A stretch of DNA of 22,872 nucleotides from a virus. Numbering within the stretch: position 1 is the first letter of the stretch; each line of letters starts with the position of its first letter. The stretch lies in IMG/VR virus record IMGVR_UViG_3300042892_003729, positions 1-22,872 of that record, one strand, 5' to 3'. The position numbers were made by a program, and so were the translations under genes. Shown in pieces: positions 11,343 through 18,621 of this stretch. Below the pieces are notes generated by a model. The model was given only the letters and a program-made list of their open reading frames with translations, was not told the DNA's origin and made no database searches.

Positions 11343-12518
11343 ATGAAGGTAGCAGTAATCGGTGCGGGTATTGCAGGAATAACTGCAGCTTACTACTTGG
11401 CACGACAAGGTAATGATGTTACCGTATATGAACAAGAACGATATCCTGCAATGCAAACTAGTTTTGCCAATGGCGGACAAGTATCTGTTTCCAATAGTGA
11501 AGTATGGACTACTTGGAGCAATGTATTTAAAGGTGCTAAATGGGTATTCCAAAAAGATGCACCTCTTCTAATTCGCCCCAGGCTAGACTGGCAAATGTTC
11601 AAATGGCTATCTAAATTCTTATTCCATACTGTCCGTGGTGATTATACAAAAAATACTAAAACAACTATCCAAATGGGATTAGCTTCTAGAGAACTATATA
11701 ACGAAATCATAAATGAAGAAAATTTAGAATCATTTGATCAAAGTTATAATGGTATCCTTCATTTTTATAAAGATGGTACATATTGGGATGCGGCAGTTAA
11801 AGCAAAAACTATATATGATGAGTCTAACTGTGAATGGTCACTAATTGATGGATTTCAAGTAAACACATATGATCCTGCATTAAAGGATATTCAAGGTGTA
11901 ATTGGTGGTGTAGTTACTAAGGATGATTGGACTGGTGACATACACAAATTCTGTAAATTACTAACCAATAAACTAATAACAAAATATAAAGTTGAATTTT
12001 GTTTTGATACTAAAATAACTCACCTTATTAAGGACCTAGCTGGTTATGATCGTATAGTAGTAGCAAATGGTGTAGGAAGTGTGGCTTTAGCTAACACTAT
12101 TGGTGATTCTTTGGACATTTATCCAGTAAAAGGATATAGTATTACTATTAATGCAACTGATAAAAAATCAATTGCTGCATTACCAACAGTTAGTCTATTA
12201 GATGATCAAGCAAAAATAGTAACTGCTACTTTAGGTACACGATTACGAGTGGCAGGGACTGCAGAATTTACTGGTGAGAATTATGATATTCGGCGTGATA
12301 GGATTGAACCATTATTGAATTGGGTTCATGAGAATTTACCTAATATTGATACTAGTAATTATTCAAGCTGGGCATGTTTGCGCCCCATGACTGCAAATAT
12401 GATGCCTATCGTTAGACAAAGTAAAAAGAATCCAAAAGTATTTTATCACACTGGGCATGGACATTTAGGATGGACATTAGCCCCATTTACAGCAAAACAA
12501 TTATCGGAGTTAATATGA
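11343..12518 (+). CDS. dadA: FAD-dependent amino-acid dehydrogenase, DadA-like
   Basis: 391 residues (bacterial DadA about 432). D-amino acid dehydrogenase oxidises D-amino acids to 2-oxo acids and ammonia and passes electrons to the respiratory chain. Seen: the dinucleotide fold GAGIAG (7-12) with E30 at the end of strand 2, QTSFANGGQVS (38-48), KWVFQKDAPLLIRPRLDW (66-83), YPVKGYSITI (260-269), CLRPMT (345-350) and TGHGHLGWTLA (370-380), all in DadA order. It lacks the C-terminal tail beyond that motif. Own promoter at 11288; the next gene overlaps by ATGA. Another DAO-family enzyme (for example a glycine or sarcosine oxidase relative) is possible, but the motifs favour DadA. Confidence 0.87.
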   Translation: MKVAVIGAGIAGITAAYYLARQGNDVTVYEQERYPAMQTSFANGGQVSVSNSEVWTTWSNVFKGAKWVFQKDAPLLIRPRLDWQMFKWLSKFLFHTVRGDYTKNTKTTIQMGLASRELYNEIINEENLESFDQSYNGILHFYKDGTYWDAAVKAKTIYDESNCEWSLIDGFQVNTYDPALKDIQGVIGGVVTKDDWTGDIHKFCKLLTNKLITKYKVEFCFDTKITHLIKDLAGYDRIVVANGVGSVALANTIGDSLDIYPVKGYSITINATDKKSIAALPTVSLLDDQAKIVTATLGTRLRVAGTAEFTGENYDIRRDRIEPLLNWVHENLPNIDTSNYSSWACLRPMTANMMPIVRQSKKNPKVFYHTGHGHLGWTLAPFTAKQLSELI

Positions 12519-12736
12519 TGTTTAATTGGTTCAACAACAGCAAATATCCAGAACATGTACCATATATTAATGGTACTACCCGCCAAATTGGAGGTGGATA
12601 TTCAGTTGGCATTGATAATGATGGAGATACTGTATTAACTATTAATATTGAGGGTGGTGGGAGTGTTAGTGTAACAATGAATGAAGCTTCAGTACAAGGA
12701 ATGATTAGGTTGCTTGAAGCAACTATTGAAGAATAA
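12515..12736 (+). CDS. Hypothetical 73-residue protein
   Basis: MMFNWFNNSKYPEHVPYING, then GGGYSVGIDNDGDTVLTINI and MIRLLEATIEE. A beta-rich middle and an amphipathic C-terminal helix. It starts in an ATGA overlap with dadA (ATG 12515; 12518 also possible) behind GGAG at 12506-12509. A longer frame from 12470 exists, but its extra residues read through the dadA end. No family recognised. Confidence 0.6.
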   Translation: MMFNWFNNSKYPEHVPYINGTTRQIGGGYSVGIDNDGDTVLTINIEGGGSVSVTMNEASVQGMIRLLEATIEE

Positions 12737-12737
12737 T

Positions 12738-13070
12738 ATGATTATTCCTGGGCGTAATAGTTTCTACCCGATCTCAGGATATATTGACACTAATATTAGC
12801 ACAGATAATCAAATGAAATCTGACAAAATACATAATATTGTGGTACATACTTTCAAAGTAGGAGATGTTGAGGACCCAATATTATATGCGGCCCCTAATA
12901 TTGCAGAATGGGAAGATAGTGAACAGGGGCAATGGATTATGATACATGCTGTTGAAAAACCAATTTGGCATAGACATACTGATCCGTCTCATTATTCATC
13001 ATATATTTTTAATATTACAGCTAAACTTAATGAAAGTGATTATGTTTTGTGGTTATTAAAATGGAAATAG
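12738..13070 (+). CDS. Conserved phage-type hypothetical protein
   Basis: 110 residues from ATG 12738 (an upstream in-frame start at 12714 lies inside the previous gene). It reads MIIPGRNSFYPISGYIDTNI, then NIVVHTFKVGDVEDPILYAA, WIMIHAVEKPIWHRHTDPS and YVLWLLKWK. Rich in aromatic residues and His. It resembles small proteins I associate with other large phages, but with no known function. It starts one base after the previous stop. Confidence 0.62.
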   Translation: MIIPGRNSFYPISGYIDTNISTDNQMKSDKIHNIVVHTFKVGDVEDPILYAAPNIAEWEDSEQGQWIMIHAVEKPIWHRHTDPSHYSSYIFNITAKLNESDYVLWLLKWK

Positions 13071-13072
13071 TA

Positions 13073-13101
13073 TTGACCTTCCAACTGTTTTATGATATTA
13101 T
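13073..13101 (+). promoter_or_regulatory. Sigma70-type promoter
   Basis: TTGACC (13073-13078), a 17-base spacer and TATTAT (13096-13101), in the gap between genes ending at 13070 and starting at 13120. Confidence 0.6.
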
Positions 13102-13119
13102 TAACAATAGGAATAAATT

Positions 13120-13635
13120 ATGACAAAAAATAAGATTGATGATAAACAAACAGCAGCAATTGTAGTTGATGAACTTAAAGCTGCCTTAATAAACAATATT
13201 GAAGCTACTGATGACCCATTATTGGTAGATAGTATCAAAATTGTTCTTGCATATTGGATGTTGCCTGAAGAATATAATGAATTTATTGATTCATTGGACA
13301 CGGATCAATATAAAACTTATGAACCTGATTATGAACCTGATGATGGACCTTTAACTGATGATCAGATGGCTCAGCTATACACTATTGCTCAGGCAGAGAT
13401 ACACCCTGTTCATTCAGAGAATAAGATTGATCGTTTTACCCTAGAACAGCAAATTCATTCAGCATGGGGTACAATAGATGATCTTAAAATGCTTACTAGT
13501 CATCTTACGAAACAGTTTAATAAACGCAGGGATGTTGATTCAGACATTGAGGCCATTGTTCGTATTGCTTCATTGCGATTTGAAACTTTGTGGGCTACAT
13601 TTGAAGAACTAATTCATCAGCGTAAAATTATTTAA
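13120..13635 (+). CDS. Hypothetical 171-residue protein
   Basis: MTKNKIDDKQTAAIVVDELK..., a helical protein with an acidic central linker (YEPDYEPDDGPLTDDQM) containing a YEPD duplication, followed by IHSAWGTIDDLKMLTSHLTK and a C-terminal helical part. No family recognised. It has its own promoter at 13073-13101 and is followed 15 bases later by the phosphatase gene, so the two are probably one operon ending at the terminator at 14154. Confidence 0.62.
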   Translation: MTKNKIDDKQTAAIVVDELKAALINNIEATDDPLLVDSIKIVLAYWMLPEEYNEFIDSLDTDQYKTYEPDYEPDDGPLTDDQMAQLYTIAQAEIHPVHSENKIDRFTLEQQIHSAWGTIDDLKMLTSHLTKQFNKRRDVDSDIEAIVRIASLRFETLWATFEELIHQRKII

Positions 13636-13650
13636 TTTGGAGTTTACCCA

Positions 13651-14133
13651 ATGTCTTGGATAGAAAATATTGCATTAACAGATGTTGCCAACGGATACCA
13701 TCATGAAGCTGGTATTAACAGTATGTTGATTAGGATTTATGACCCATGTCCTACTTGGAAACCAGAGCCTAAATACAAATTTAAAGAAGTGCATGAATTT
13801 GAATTTTTGGATTTGGAAGATGCTGATCCTATCAAGGATGAGGCATTGAAGATAACTGATAAGCAAGCTGAAGAACTGGTAAAGTTATTACGACATGCTC
13901 TTGCCAATCATATGAATGTAGTAGTTCATTGTGTGGCAGGAATTTGCCGCAGTGGGGCAATAGCCGAAGTAGGTGTTATGATGGGATTCAATGATGCTGG
14001 TAAGTGGCGAAGTCCAAATCGTAGGGTAAAGCACAAAATGATGAATGTGCTTGAATTACCCTACAATGAGTCAGAATCTCATAATTGGCGTGCAGATTAC
14101 AGGAAACTACTCCGAGAACAACCAGACAGTTGA
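13651..14133 (+). CDS. CX5R protein phosphatase (tyrosine/dual-specificity type)
   Basis: 160 residues. VVVHCVAGICRSGA (91-103) is the cysteine-phosphatase loop: C94 nucleophile, R100, S101, preceded by hydrophobic strand residues and followed by a helix. The acid Asp is probably one of D54, D57 or D59 in LDLEDADP. The length fits a small dual-specificity phosphatase. It would remove phosphate from Tyr/Ser/Thr or another phospho-substrate in the cytoplasm; the target is unknown. GGAG at 13639-13642 is the ribosome-binding site. It is the last + strand gene before the bidirectional terminator. Confidence 0.8.
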   Translation: MSWIENIALTDVANGYHHEAGINSMLIRIYDPCPTWKPEPKYKFKEVHEFEFLDLEDADPIKDEALKITDKQAEELVKLLRHALANHMNVVVHCVAGICRSGAIAEVGVMMGFNDAGKWRSPNRRVKHKMMNVLELPYNESESHNWRADYRKLLREQPDS

Positions 14134-14153
14134 ACTCAATATAAATGAATGAT

Positions 14154-14177
14154 AAACGGGCCTTTAAGGCCCGTTTT
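14154..14177. terminator. Bidirectional rho-independent terminator
   Basis: AAACGGGCCT (14154-14163), loop TTA (14164-14166), AGGCCCGTTT (14167-14176), then T and C. The 10-bp stem is perfect, with a T-run on the + strand and a matching A/T run on the minus strand. It lies between the convergent phosphatase (ends 14133) and phoH (ends 14184) and can serve both. Confidence 0.92.
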
Positions 14178-14183
14178 CTATGG

Positions 14184-14927
14184 TTAATCTTCTCCGTATA
14201 GCTTCAATACCTCCGCAACTACTGGATGCCGTTGAACATCTTTTCTAGCAAATTCAACACTAGCGATAGCATGACTTCTAGAAGCCGACAATTTTGCAAT
14301 GAAGTCTCTCAACCCATTGTCTGTTGTAAACTTTCTATCCATCTGATTTAAGTCTCCGGTTACTACCATTTTAGACCCTTCGCTGAGGCGAGTAAGAACC
14401 ATTTTCATTTGGTTAATTGTTGCATTTTGTGCTTCGTCAAAAATGATCCAGCTACGCTTAAAGTTTCTGCCTCTCATATATGCTAGGGGAGATATCTCTA
14501 TTGTTTGTTCTTCTAGCATACGCACGACTTCTTTGGGGTTATAGTATTCGCCGACTACATCCATTATTGGCCTTGTCCACGGGGCCATTTTAGCATTTAA
14601 ATCTCCTGGTAAAAATCCGTGTTGCTCATCATCAACCCCAACCGCGGGTCTTGTAATTATAATTTTATTTACTTTTCCTTCTTTGTAAGCCCTAATAGCA
14701 GCCATCACTGCCAACATAGTTTTACCAGTTCCAGCAGGACCTGTTGCAAATACTATTAGTTTTTTAGGGTCAGTCAATAAATCAATATACTCTTCTTGTT
14801 TCAAACTTTTTGGTAACAACACCACAGATTTCTTTTGTTGAACATAGTTATTGAAGCTGATGGTGTTGTTGGTTGGATCAACGTTATGGGCCATATGGGT
14901 AGCCCGGGTTTTACGTTTTGATGTCAA
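14184..14927 (-). CDS. phoH: PhoH-family ATPase
   Basis: 247 residues. Walker A GPAGTGKT (63-70), a TRPAVG segment (92-97), Walker B WIIFDEAQN (160-168), TGDLNQMD (190-197) and LRDFI (206-210) give a clear phage PhoH of P-loop fold. PhoH proteins are very common in phages; their role is unsettled, with RNA-linked helicase/nuclease activity proposed. The start is TTG at 14927: AGGAG lies 6 bases upstream, while the next ATG (Met12, 14894) lacks a site. It is the only minus-strand gene in the window, ending at the shared terminator. Confidence 0.94.
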   Translation of the reverse strand: MTSKRKTRATHMAHNVDPTNNTISFNNYVQQKKSVVLLPKSLKQEEYIDLLTDPKKLIVFATGPAGTGKTMLAVMAAIRAYKEGKVNKIIITRPAVGVDDEQHGFLPGDLNAKMAPWTRPIMDVVGEYYNPKEVVRMLEEQTIEISPLAYMRGRNFKRSWIIFDEAQNATINQMKMVLTRLSEGSKMVVTGDLNQMDRKFTTDNGLRDFIAKLSASRSHAIASVEFARKDVQRHPVVAEVLKLYGED

Positions 14928-15130
14928 GTGCGTCTCCTATCGCGGTTGCTATTTTTGACTTGTGTGAACTATTCACAAAAGTATTTAAGGTGTTTGCTGT
15001 CGGGTTTTTACTAGCATATAAATTATATTTTTCAAAGATAAGTATAGTTTCTGCTTCTACTTTTGTATTATATATTTTATAAAGGCAAAGCTATTGCAAA
15101 AATAATAAATAACTATAACTGAGAGAAGAT
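14928..15130. other. 203-base divergent intergenic region
   Basis: The largest non-coding gap. It separates phoH (minus) from the + strand gene at 15131 and should hold both promoters. I see the palindrome at 14959-14981, a minus-strand TATAAT (15022-15027) and very A/T-rich sequence from 15010 to 15120. I find no promoter with both boxes, no tRNA and no frame of note. Confidence 0.7.
14959..14981. promoter_or_regulatory. Operator-like palindrome upstream of phoH
   Basis: CTTgTGTGAA-cta-TTCACAaAAG: 10-base arms with one mismatched pair around a 3-base centre. It lies about 30 bases before the phoH start, in the leader or promoter zone. A -10-like TATAAT on the minus strand (15022-15027) has no good -35. 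It could be a repressor site or an RNA hairpin. Confidence 0.5.
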
Positions 15131-15694
15131 ATGACAACTCATATTAAAGACATTGTTAGTAATATAAAAAACATCTATATGTCCGATAGTTCATTGGAAA
15201 GCCTAATGGACTTTGAACGGGTAATAGATGAACTAGACCTGTATGTGTTTGAAAACTGGAATAAGGGTGAACTAGTTGAAGGGCCAATCTATGAAAAGTA
15301 TTTTGTAAAATGTACTTTTATGTGGCCGTACAAAATGATGCCCGATCCACGCGGTGGGGAAAGATTGCTTGATTATGACTGTGAAGTTAAGTATCGCAAG
15401 GATGTATTATTTTATCCAGTAAAAGTGAAGTCATATGATGATTTTAAACCTGGTACTAAAGTTCCTCGTATGGCAAAAAAACCAGTATGGCTTGTTGAAA
15501 TCATTATGCCTAAACAACTAATGCAAGATATTAACCGTGGTAGCTTAGAACTTGAAGCTGATACAGTTAATGTTGAAGATATTGAAAGTGCATATGAAAC
15601 AGGGGTAGATGATGATGTCTACAAAGCAGAAGATGAACAAATCCAAGGCATCGACCAAAATGAACAACAAATTGCGCCACCAGTCCCAGCTTAA
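15131..15694 (+). CDS. Conserved phage-type protein, possibly virion-related
   Basis: 187 residues. VFENWNKGELVEGPIYEKYF, then TFMWPYKMMPDPRGGERLLD, KYRKDVLFYPVKV and PVWLVEIIMPKQLM, with a low-complexity acidic, Gln-rich tail (DEQIQGIDQNEQQ). The ENW-GELV-GP and FMWPY-MPDPRG patterns are ones I associate with conserved proteins of large phages, sometimes called structural, but I cannot confirm a role. Its 3' end overlaps the next gene by about 80 bases in another frame. Confidence 0.65.
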   Translation: MTTHIKDIVSNIKNIYMSDSSLESLMDFERVIDELDLYVFENWNKGELVEGPIYEKYFVKCTFMWPYKMMPDPRGGERLLDYDCEVKYRKDVLFYPVKVKSYDDFKPGTKVPRMAKKPVWLVEIIMPKQLMQDINRGSLELEADTVNVEDIESAYETGVDDDVYKAEDEQIQGIDQNEQQIAPPVPA

Positions 15695-16232
15695 TGAAGG
15701 TTTAGAAGCCGGTGATCTTAAACGGTTAGTAAAACCTGTCGTTGTAATTGATGAATTCAAAAGTAAAATGGGATCCGATGAGGATATCCTAGTATTAAGT
15801 TTTGAAGTGCAAGGTAAGGAACCAGCACTTGATTTAGTCAACTTTGTGGAAAAGGGTTATGCTTGGGTGGCAGATGCCGATGTAAGTTCAGGTGAACTTG
15901 ATAATGGTTCATACATGGTATTCATTGAAGCCGAGAGACAAGAAGGAATTCTTGATAACATCTATGAATTGTTTGACGATTTAGTGCAGTTGACTTCAAT
16001 TGAAATTGATGAATGGACATTGGAATATTATAAACCATCACGCAGTGAACCTTTTAGTAAAGAATCACTTAATGATATAGTTCCTTCTACACCAGAAGAA
16101 TATAGAAAGTTGAAACACAAATCAACTGAAGAAGTTGATCAACTTAAAACAGCGGCTGGGGTTAAAGTTAATACCAAAGCACCAAAAAATGATTACACTG
16201 AAAGCTTACGAGTAATGGCGGGGTTAAAATAA
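15612..16232 (+). CDS. Conserved phage-type hypothetical protein
   Basis: About 206 residues. A basic leader (KQKMNKSKASTKMNNKLRHQ) precedes the folded part: LKRLVKPVVVIDEFKSKMGS, DEDILVLSFEVQGKEPALDL, FVEKGYAWVADADVSSGELD and GSYMVFIEAERQEGILDNIY. A beta-rich domain with DADVSSGE. ATG 15609, 15612 or 15615 could start it (AGGGG at 15601-15605), or Met at 15660 if the basic leader is not made. It overlaps the previous gene by about 80 bases, which is long for this genome. Paired with its neighbour it may be part of a two-gene set; function unknown. Confidence 0.62.
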   Translation: MMSTKQKMNKSKASTKMNNKLRHQSQLNEGLEAGDLKRLVKPVVVIDEFKSKMGSDEDILVLSFEVQGKEPALDLVNFVEKGYAWVADADVSSGELDNGSYMVFIEAERQEGILDNIYELFDDLVQLTSIEIDEWTLEYYKPSRSEPFSKESLNDIVPSTPEEYRKLKHKSTEEVDQLKTAAGVKVNTKAPKNDYTESLRVMAGLK

Positions 16233-16233
16233 C

Positions 16234-16845
16234 ATGTGGATAGTGCAATGGCTCCCAGATAGTTGGGTATTATTTTTTACTTATTTGATATTATCTATAG
16301 GCATTGCTTCATATATAGGAAGTAAATTACTAGTATGGGTTCCACCCGTTTACAAATACAAATTGGTTGTTGAAATATTAGGTGTATTACTGTTTAGTAG
16401 TGGGGCATATTTGTATGGTGGTAGAGTGGTTGAACAAATATGGCAGGCTAGAGTTACTGAGTTGGAAGCTAAATTAAAAGTCGCCGAAAACAAAAGTGCA
16501 GAAGTAAATACGGTAATACAAACCAAAATAATTACAAAAATCAAAGTTATCAAGGAAACAGTATATGCAAATAAAGAAATTATCAAAGAGGTTGTTGGTA
16601 AACAGCTTGATGCTAAGTGTGAGTTGCCTGTTTCTACAGTCCTGCTCCACAATAGTTCCAGTCAAAATGAAGTTTCCAGAGGCGCCGGCAGTACTGATGG
16701 AAGCCCCTCCGATGTTAAAGCCAGTGACCTCCTCACAACAGTCGTTGAAAACTACGGAACCTGCTACGAAATCAGAGAAAAATTAATCGGTTGGCAAACT
16801 TGGTATACGGAACAAAAGAAGATTTTTGAAGAAGCACAAAAATAA
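16234..16845 (+). CDS. Rz: Inner-membrane spanin (Rz-like)
   Basis: 203 residues. Two hydrophobic segments (about 10-32 and 44-63) are followed by a long charged coiled coil (about 68-125, TELEAKLKVAENKS...) and a C-terminal part with DAKCELPVSTVLLHNSS and a final helix. An i-spanin spans the periplasm and, with the o-spanin, fuses inner and outer membranes in the last step of lysis. Two N-terminal membrane segments instead of one is slightly unusual. The o-spanin is nested inside it at 16565-16786, and the endolysin follows. Confidence 0.8.
   Translation: MWIVQWLPDSWVLFFTYLILSIGIASYIGSKLLVWVPPVYKYKLVVEILGVLLFSSGAYLYGGRVVEQIWQARVTELEAKLKVAENKSAEVNTVIQTKIITKIKVIKETVYANKEIIKEVVGKQLDAKCELPVSTVLLHNSSSQNEVSRGAGSTDGSPSDVKASDLLTTVVENYGTCYEIREKLIGWQTWYTEQKKIFEEAQK
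16565..16786 (+). CDS. Rz1: Outer-membrane lipoprotein spanin (Rz1-like), nested
   Basis: 73 residues, wholly inside the Rz-like gene in the +1 frame. MQIKKLSKRLLVNSLMLSVS then CLFLQSC: a basic start, a hydrophobic core and lipobox LQSC with Cys27 as acylation site. The mature part is short and Pro-rich (FPEAPAVLMEAPPMLKPV), as in Rz1 proteins. It would sit in the outer membrane and pair with the i-spanin across the cell wall. The nested arrangement is the classic Rz/Rz1 layout. A shorter start at Met16 is possible. Confidence 0.82.
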   Translation: MQIKKLSKRLLVNSLMLSVSCLFLQSCSTIVPVKMKFPEAPAVLMEAPPMLKPVTSSQQSLKTTEPATKSEKN

Positions 16846-16863
16846 ATCAGGAAAGTATCAATT

Positions 16864-17475
16864 ATGTTAGAAAAAGAACAATTAGCTCAGATTATTCCAG
16901 GAAATCCCTACTTAGATCATTGGTATTCTGCATTGACTCAATGCTTGCCAGATTATGATATCACTAGTCCACAAAGAATGGCCGCATTTTTAGCTCAATG
17001 CGCTCATGAAAGTGGTGGGTTTCGTGCATTAAAAGAAAACCTAAATTATCGGGCAGAAACTTTAAGGAAAGTATTTCCAAAGTATTTTCCTAATGATGCA
17101 CTAGCACAACAATATGCTCACCATCAAGAGGCTATTGCTAATAAAGTATATGCCAATAGAATGGGCAATGGTGATGAAGCATCAGGAGATGGATTCCGTT
17201 ATTGTGGCCGTGGGTTAGTTCAACTCACTGGTAAAAATAACTATCAATCATTTGCTGATAGCATTGAAACTGCAGTAGAAGATGTTCCTGAATTCCTAGC
17301 TACATTTGAAGGTGCGGTGCAGTCTGCTTGCTGGTTCTGGGAAACTAATAATTTAAATAGATGGGCAGATGTTGGTGACATTGAAAAAATGACCAAGATT
17401 ATTAATGGCGGTGTCATTGGACTAGCTGATCGCATCAAGCATTACAATCATGCATTACATATATTAGGAGCATAA
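16864..17475 (+). CDS. Endolysin, glycoside hydrolase family 19 type
   Basis: 203 residues. The family-19 fold is visible: AAFLAQCAHESGGFRAL (40-56) with catalytic E49, RMGNGDEASGDGFRYCGRGL (99-118) with E105 as second acid, VQLTGKNNY (119-127), WFWETNNL and KIINGG near the end. Phage GH19 enzymes cut peptidoglycan glycan strands. No signal peptide, so a holin is needed for export, and a holin candidate follows two genes later. It starts 18 bases after the spanin gene. Confidence 0.9.
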   Translation: MLEKEQLAQIIPGNPYLDHWYSALTQCLPDYDITSPQRMAAFLAQCAHESGGFRALKENLNYRAETLRKVFPKYFPNDALAQQYAHHQEAIANKVYANRMGNGDEASGDGFRYCGRGLVQLTGKNNYQSFADSIETAVEDVPEFLATFEGAVQSACWFWETNNLNRWADVGDIEKMTKIINGGVIGLADRIKHYNHALHILGA

Positions 17476-17476
17476 A

Positions 17477-18025
17477 ATGTCAACAGCAATTAAACCATTA
17501 TCGCGGAGTGAACGTGAAGCGCAAATTAAGGACAAAGCCGGTTGGCTTATCACTGTTCTTGCTGCTCTCTTGGCCGTTACTACTCTTATTGGTGGCAGCA
17601 ATAGTAGTAAAGTGCTTAATAACACCCTAGCTATTAATGATACCTGGGGATTCTATCAAGCGAAAAGTATCAAACAAACTGCATATGAGTTAGCATCTGC
17701 CCAAGCAGCAGATAGTGGTAATGTAAAGAATGCAGAAAAATATGCTGCTAAAGCTGCTAGTTATGAAAGTGATACCGTTACTGGTGAAGGTAAAAAAGAG
17801 TTAATGCTAAAAGCTAGGACACTAGAAGCTGAGAGAACCTCTGCAAAACAGCGTAGTCCATTTTATACATATGCAGGTAGCTTGTTTCAAATCGCTATTG
17901 TATTATTAACTGCAAGTATTTTAGCAGTCTCAATGTCATTGTTTTGGGGCAGCATGGTAGTCGGTGCAATTGGTGCTATGGTTATGGCGCAGGCCATTTG
18001 GCTAGTGTTACCAATTACATTATAA
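17477..18025 (+). CDS. DUF4337-like membrane protein of the lysis block
   Basis: 182 residues. One membrane segment at about 23-43 (AGWLITVLAALLAVTTLIGG), an exposed segment with WGFYQAKSIKQTAYELASAQ followed by an Ala/Lys-rich coiled coil, and two C-terminal membrane segments (about 134-157 and 158-180). The W-YQAKSIKQ pattern is that of DUF4337, a small family without known function. The position between endolysin and holin candidate suggests a part in lysis or its timing, which is inference. It starts one base after the endolysin stop. Confidence 0.72.
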   Translation: MSTAIKPLSRSEREAQIKDKAGWLITVLAALLAVTTLIGGSNSSKVLNNTLAINDTWGFYQAKSIKQTAYELASAQAADSGNVKNAEKYAAKAASYESDTVTGEGKKELMLKARTLEAERTSAKQRSPFYTYAGSLFQIAIVLLTASILAVSMSLFWGSMVVGAIGAMVMAQAIWLVLPITL

Positions 18026-18037
18026 TCGGGGAATATC

Positions 18038-18613
18038 ATGGCAGAAAAGAAAAAAGAAGATTGGATGAATTCAAAGTGGCGTCCAACTATGGGATGGATG
18101 TATATGGGAATATGTACATTTGATTTCATGCTTGCACCTGTCTTATGGACTATGGTTCAAGCATTATTTCATGGTGGAATTACTTCACAATGGCAACCAT
18201 TAACACTACAAGGTGCCGGACTATTTCATCTTGCGATGGGCGCAGTGTTAGGCATTGCTGCACACGGTAGAACACAAGAGAAACTAAATGGTGCTGAAAC
18301 AGGTGGTATAGGAAGTTTTGGTCCAGGAGCAGGTACAACTTATGTTCCTCCAGGCCAAGGCTCAGTTACAGTAAATAATAGTAATCAACCAATGAACAGT
18401 GGTGGATTTGGAGGAAGTAATGGCAATTTCGGTTCATCAGGTGGAGCTCCATCATTTGGCGCTCCTCAAACAGGCGGATTCGGGTCACCCAGTGGTTTTG
18501 GTTCATCAGCACCAGCAAGTAGTTTTGGTTCCCCCTCTTCAGCAGCCCCACAAGTAATAACTGGGTTCGGTGGAAAACCAGGTCCTGCTCCAATACAGGA
18601 TCCAATTTTATAA
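18038..18613 (+). CDS. Putative holin (3TM gene-transfer-release type)
   Basis: 191 residues. SKWRPTMGWMYMGICTFDFM and LAPVLWTMVQALFHGG, then LTLQGAGLFHLAMGAVLGIA, give about two to three membrane segments and the WRPTMGWMY signature of the 3TM holin group. After AAHGRTQEKL comes an 80-residue tail of Gly, Ser, Phe, Asn and Pro (GGFGGSNGNFGSSGG and similar), low-complexity and disordered. Holins make membrane holes that release the endolysin. The long tail is unusual and could be a late add-on controlling timing. Its context in the lysis block supports the call. Confidence 0.7.
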   Translation: MAEKKKEDWMNSKWRPTMGWMYMGICTFDFMLAPVLWTMVQALFHGGITSQWQPLTLQGAGLFHLAMGAVLGIAAHGRTQEKLNGAETGGIGSFGPGAGTTYVPPGQGSVTVNNSNQPMNSGGFGGSNGNFGSSGGAPSFGAPQTGGFGSPSGFGSSAPASSFGSPSSAAPQVITGFGGKPGPAPIQDPIL

Positions 18614-18621
18614 GGAAAAAC

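Noticed and set aside
15017-15110. TATAAATA-like sequences resembling T4 late promoters
   Set aside because: Only inexact matches (for example AATAAATA near 15103) in a very A/T-rich gap; no exact TATAAATA was noticed in any gap, so a T4-type late promoter is not supported.
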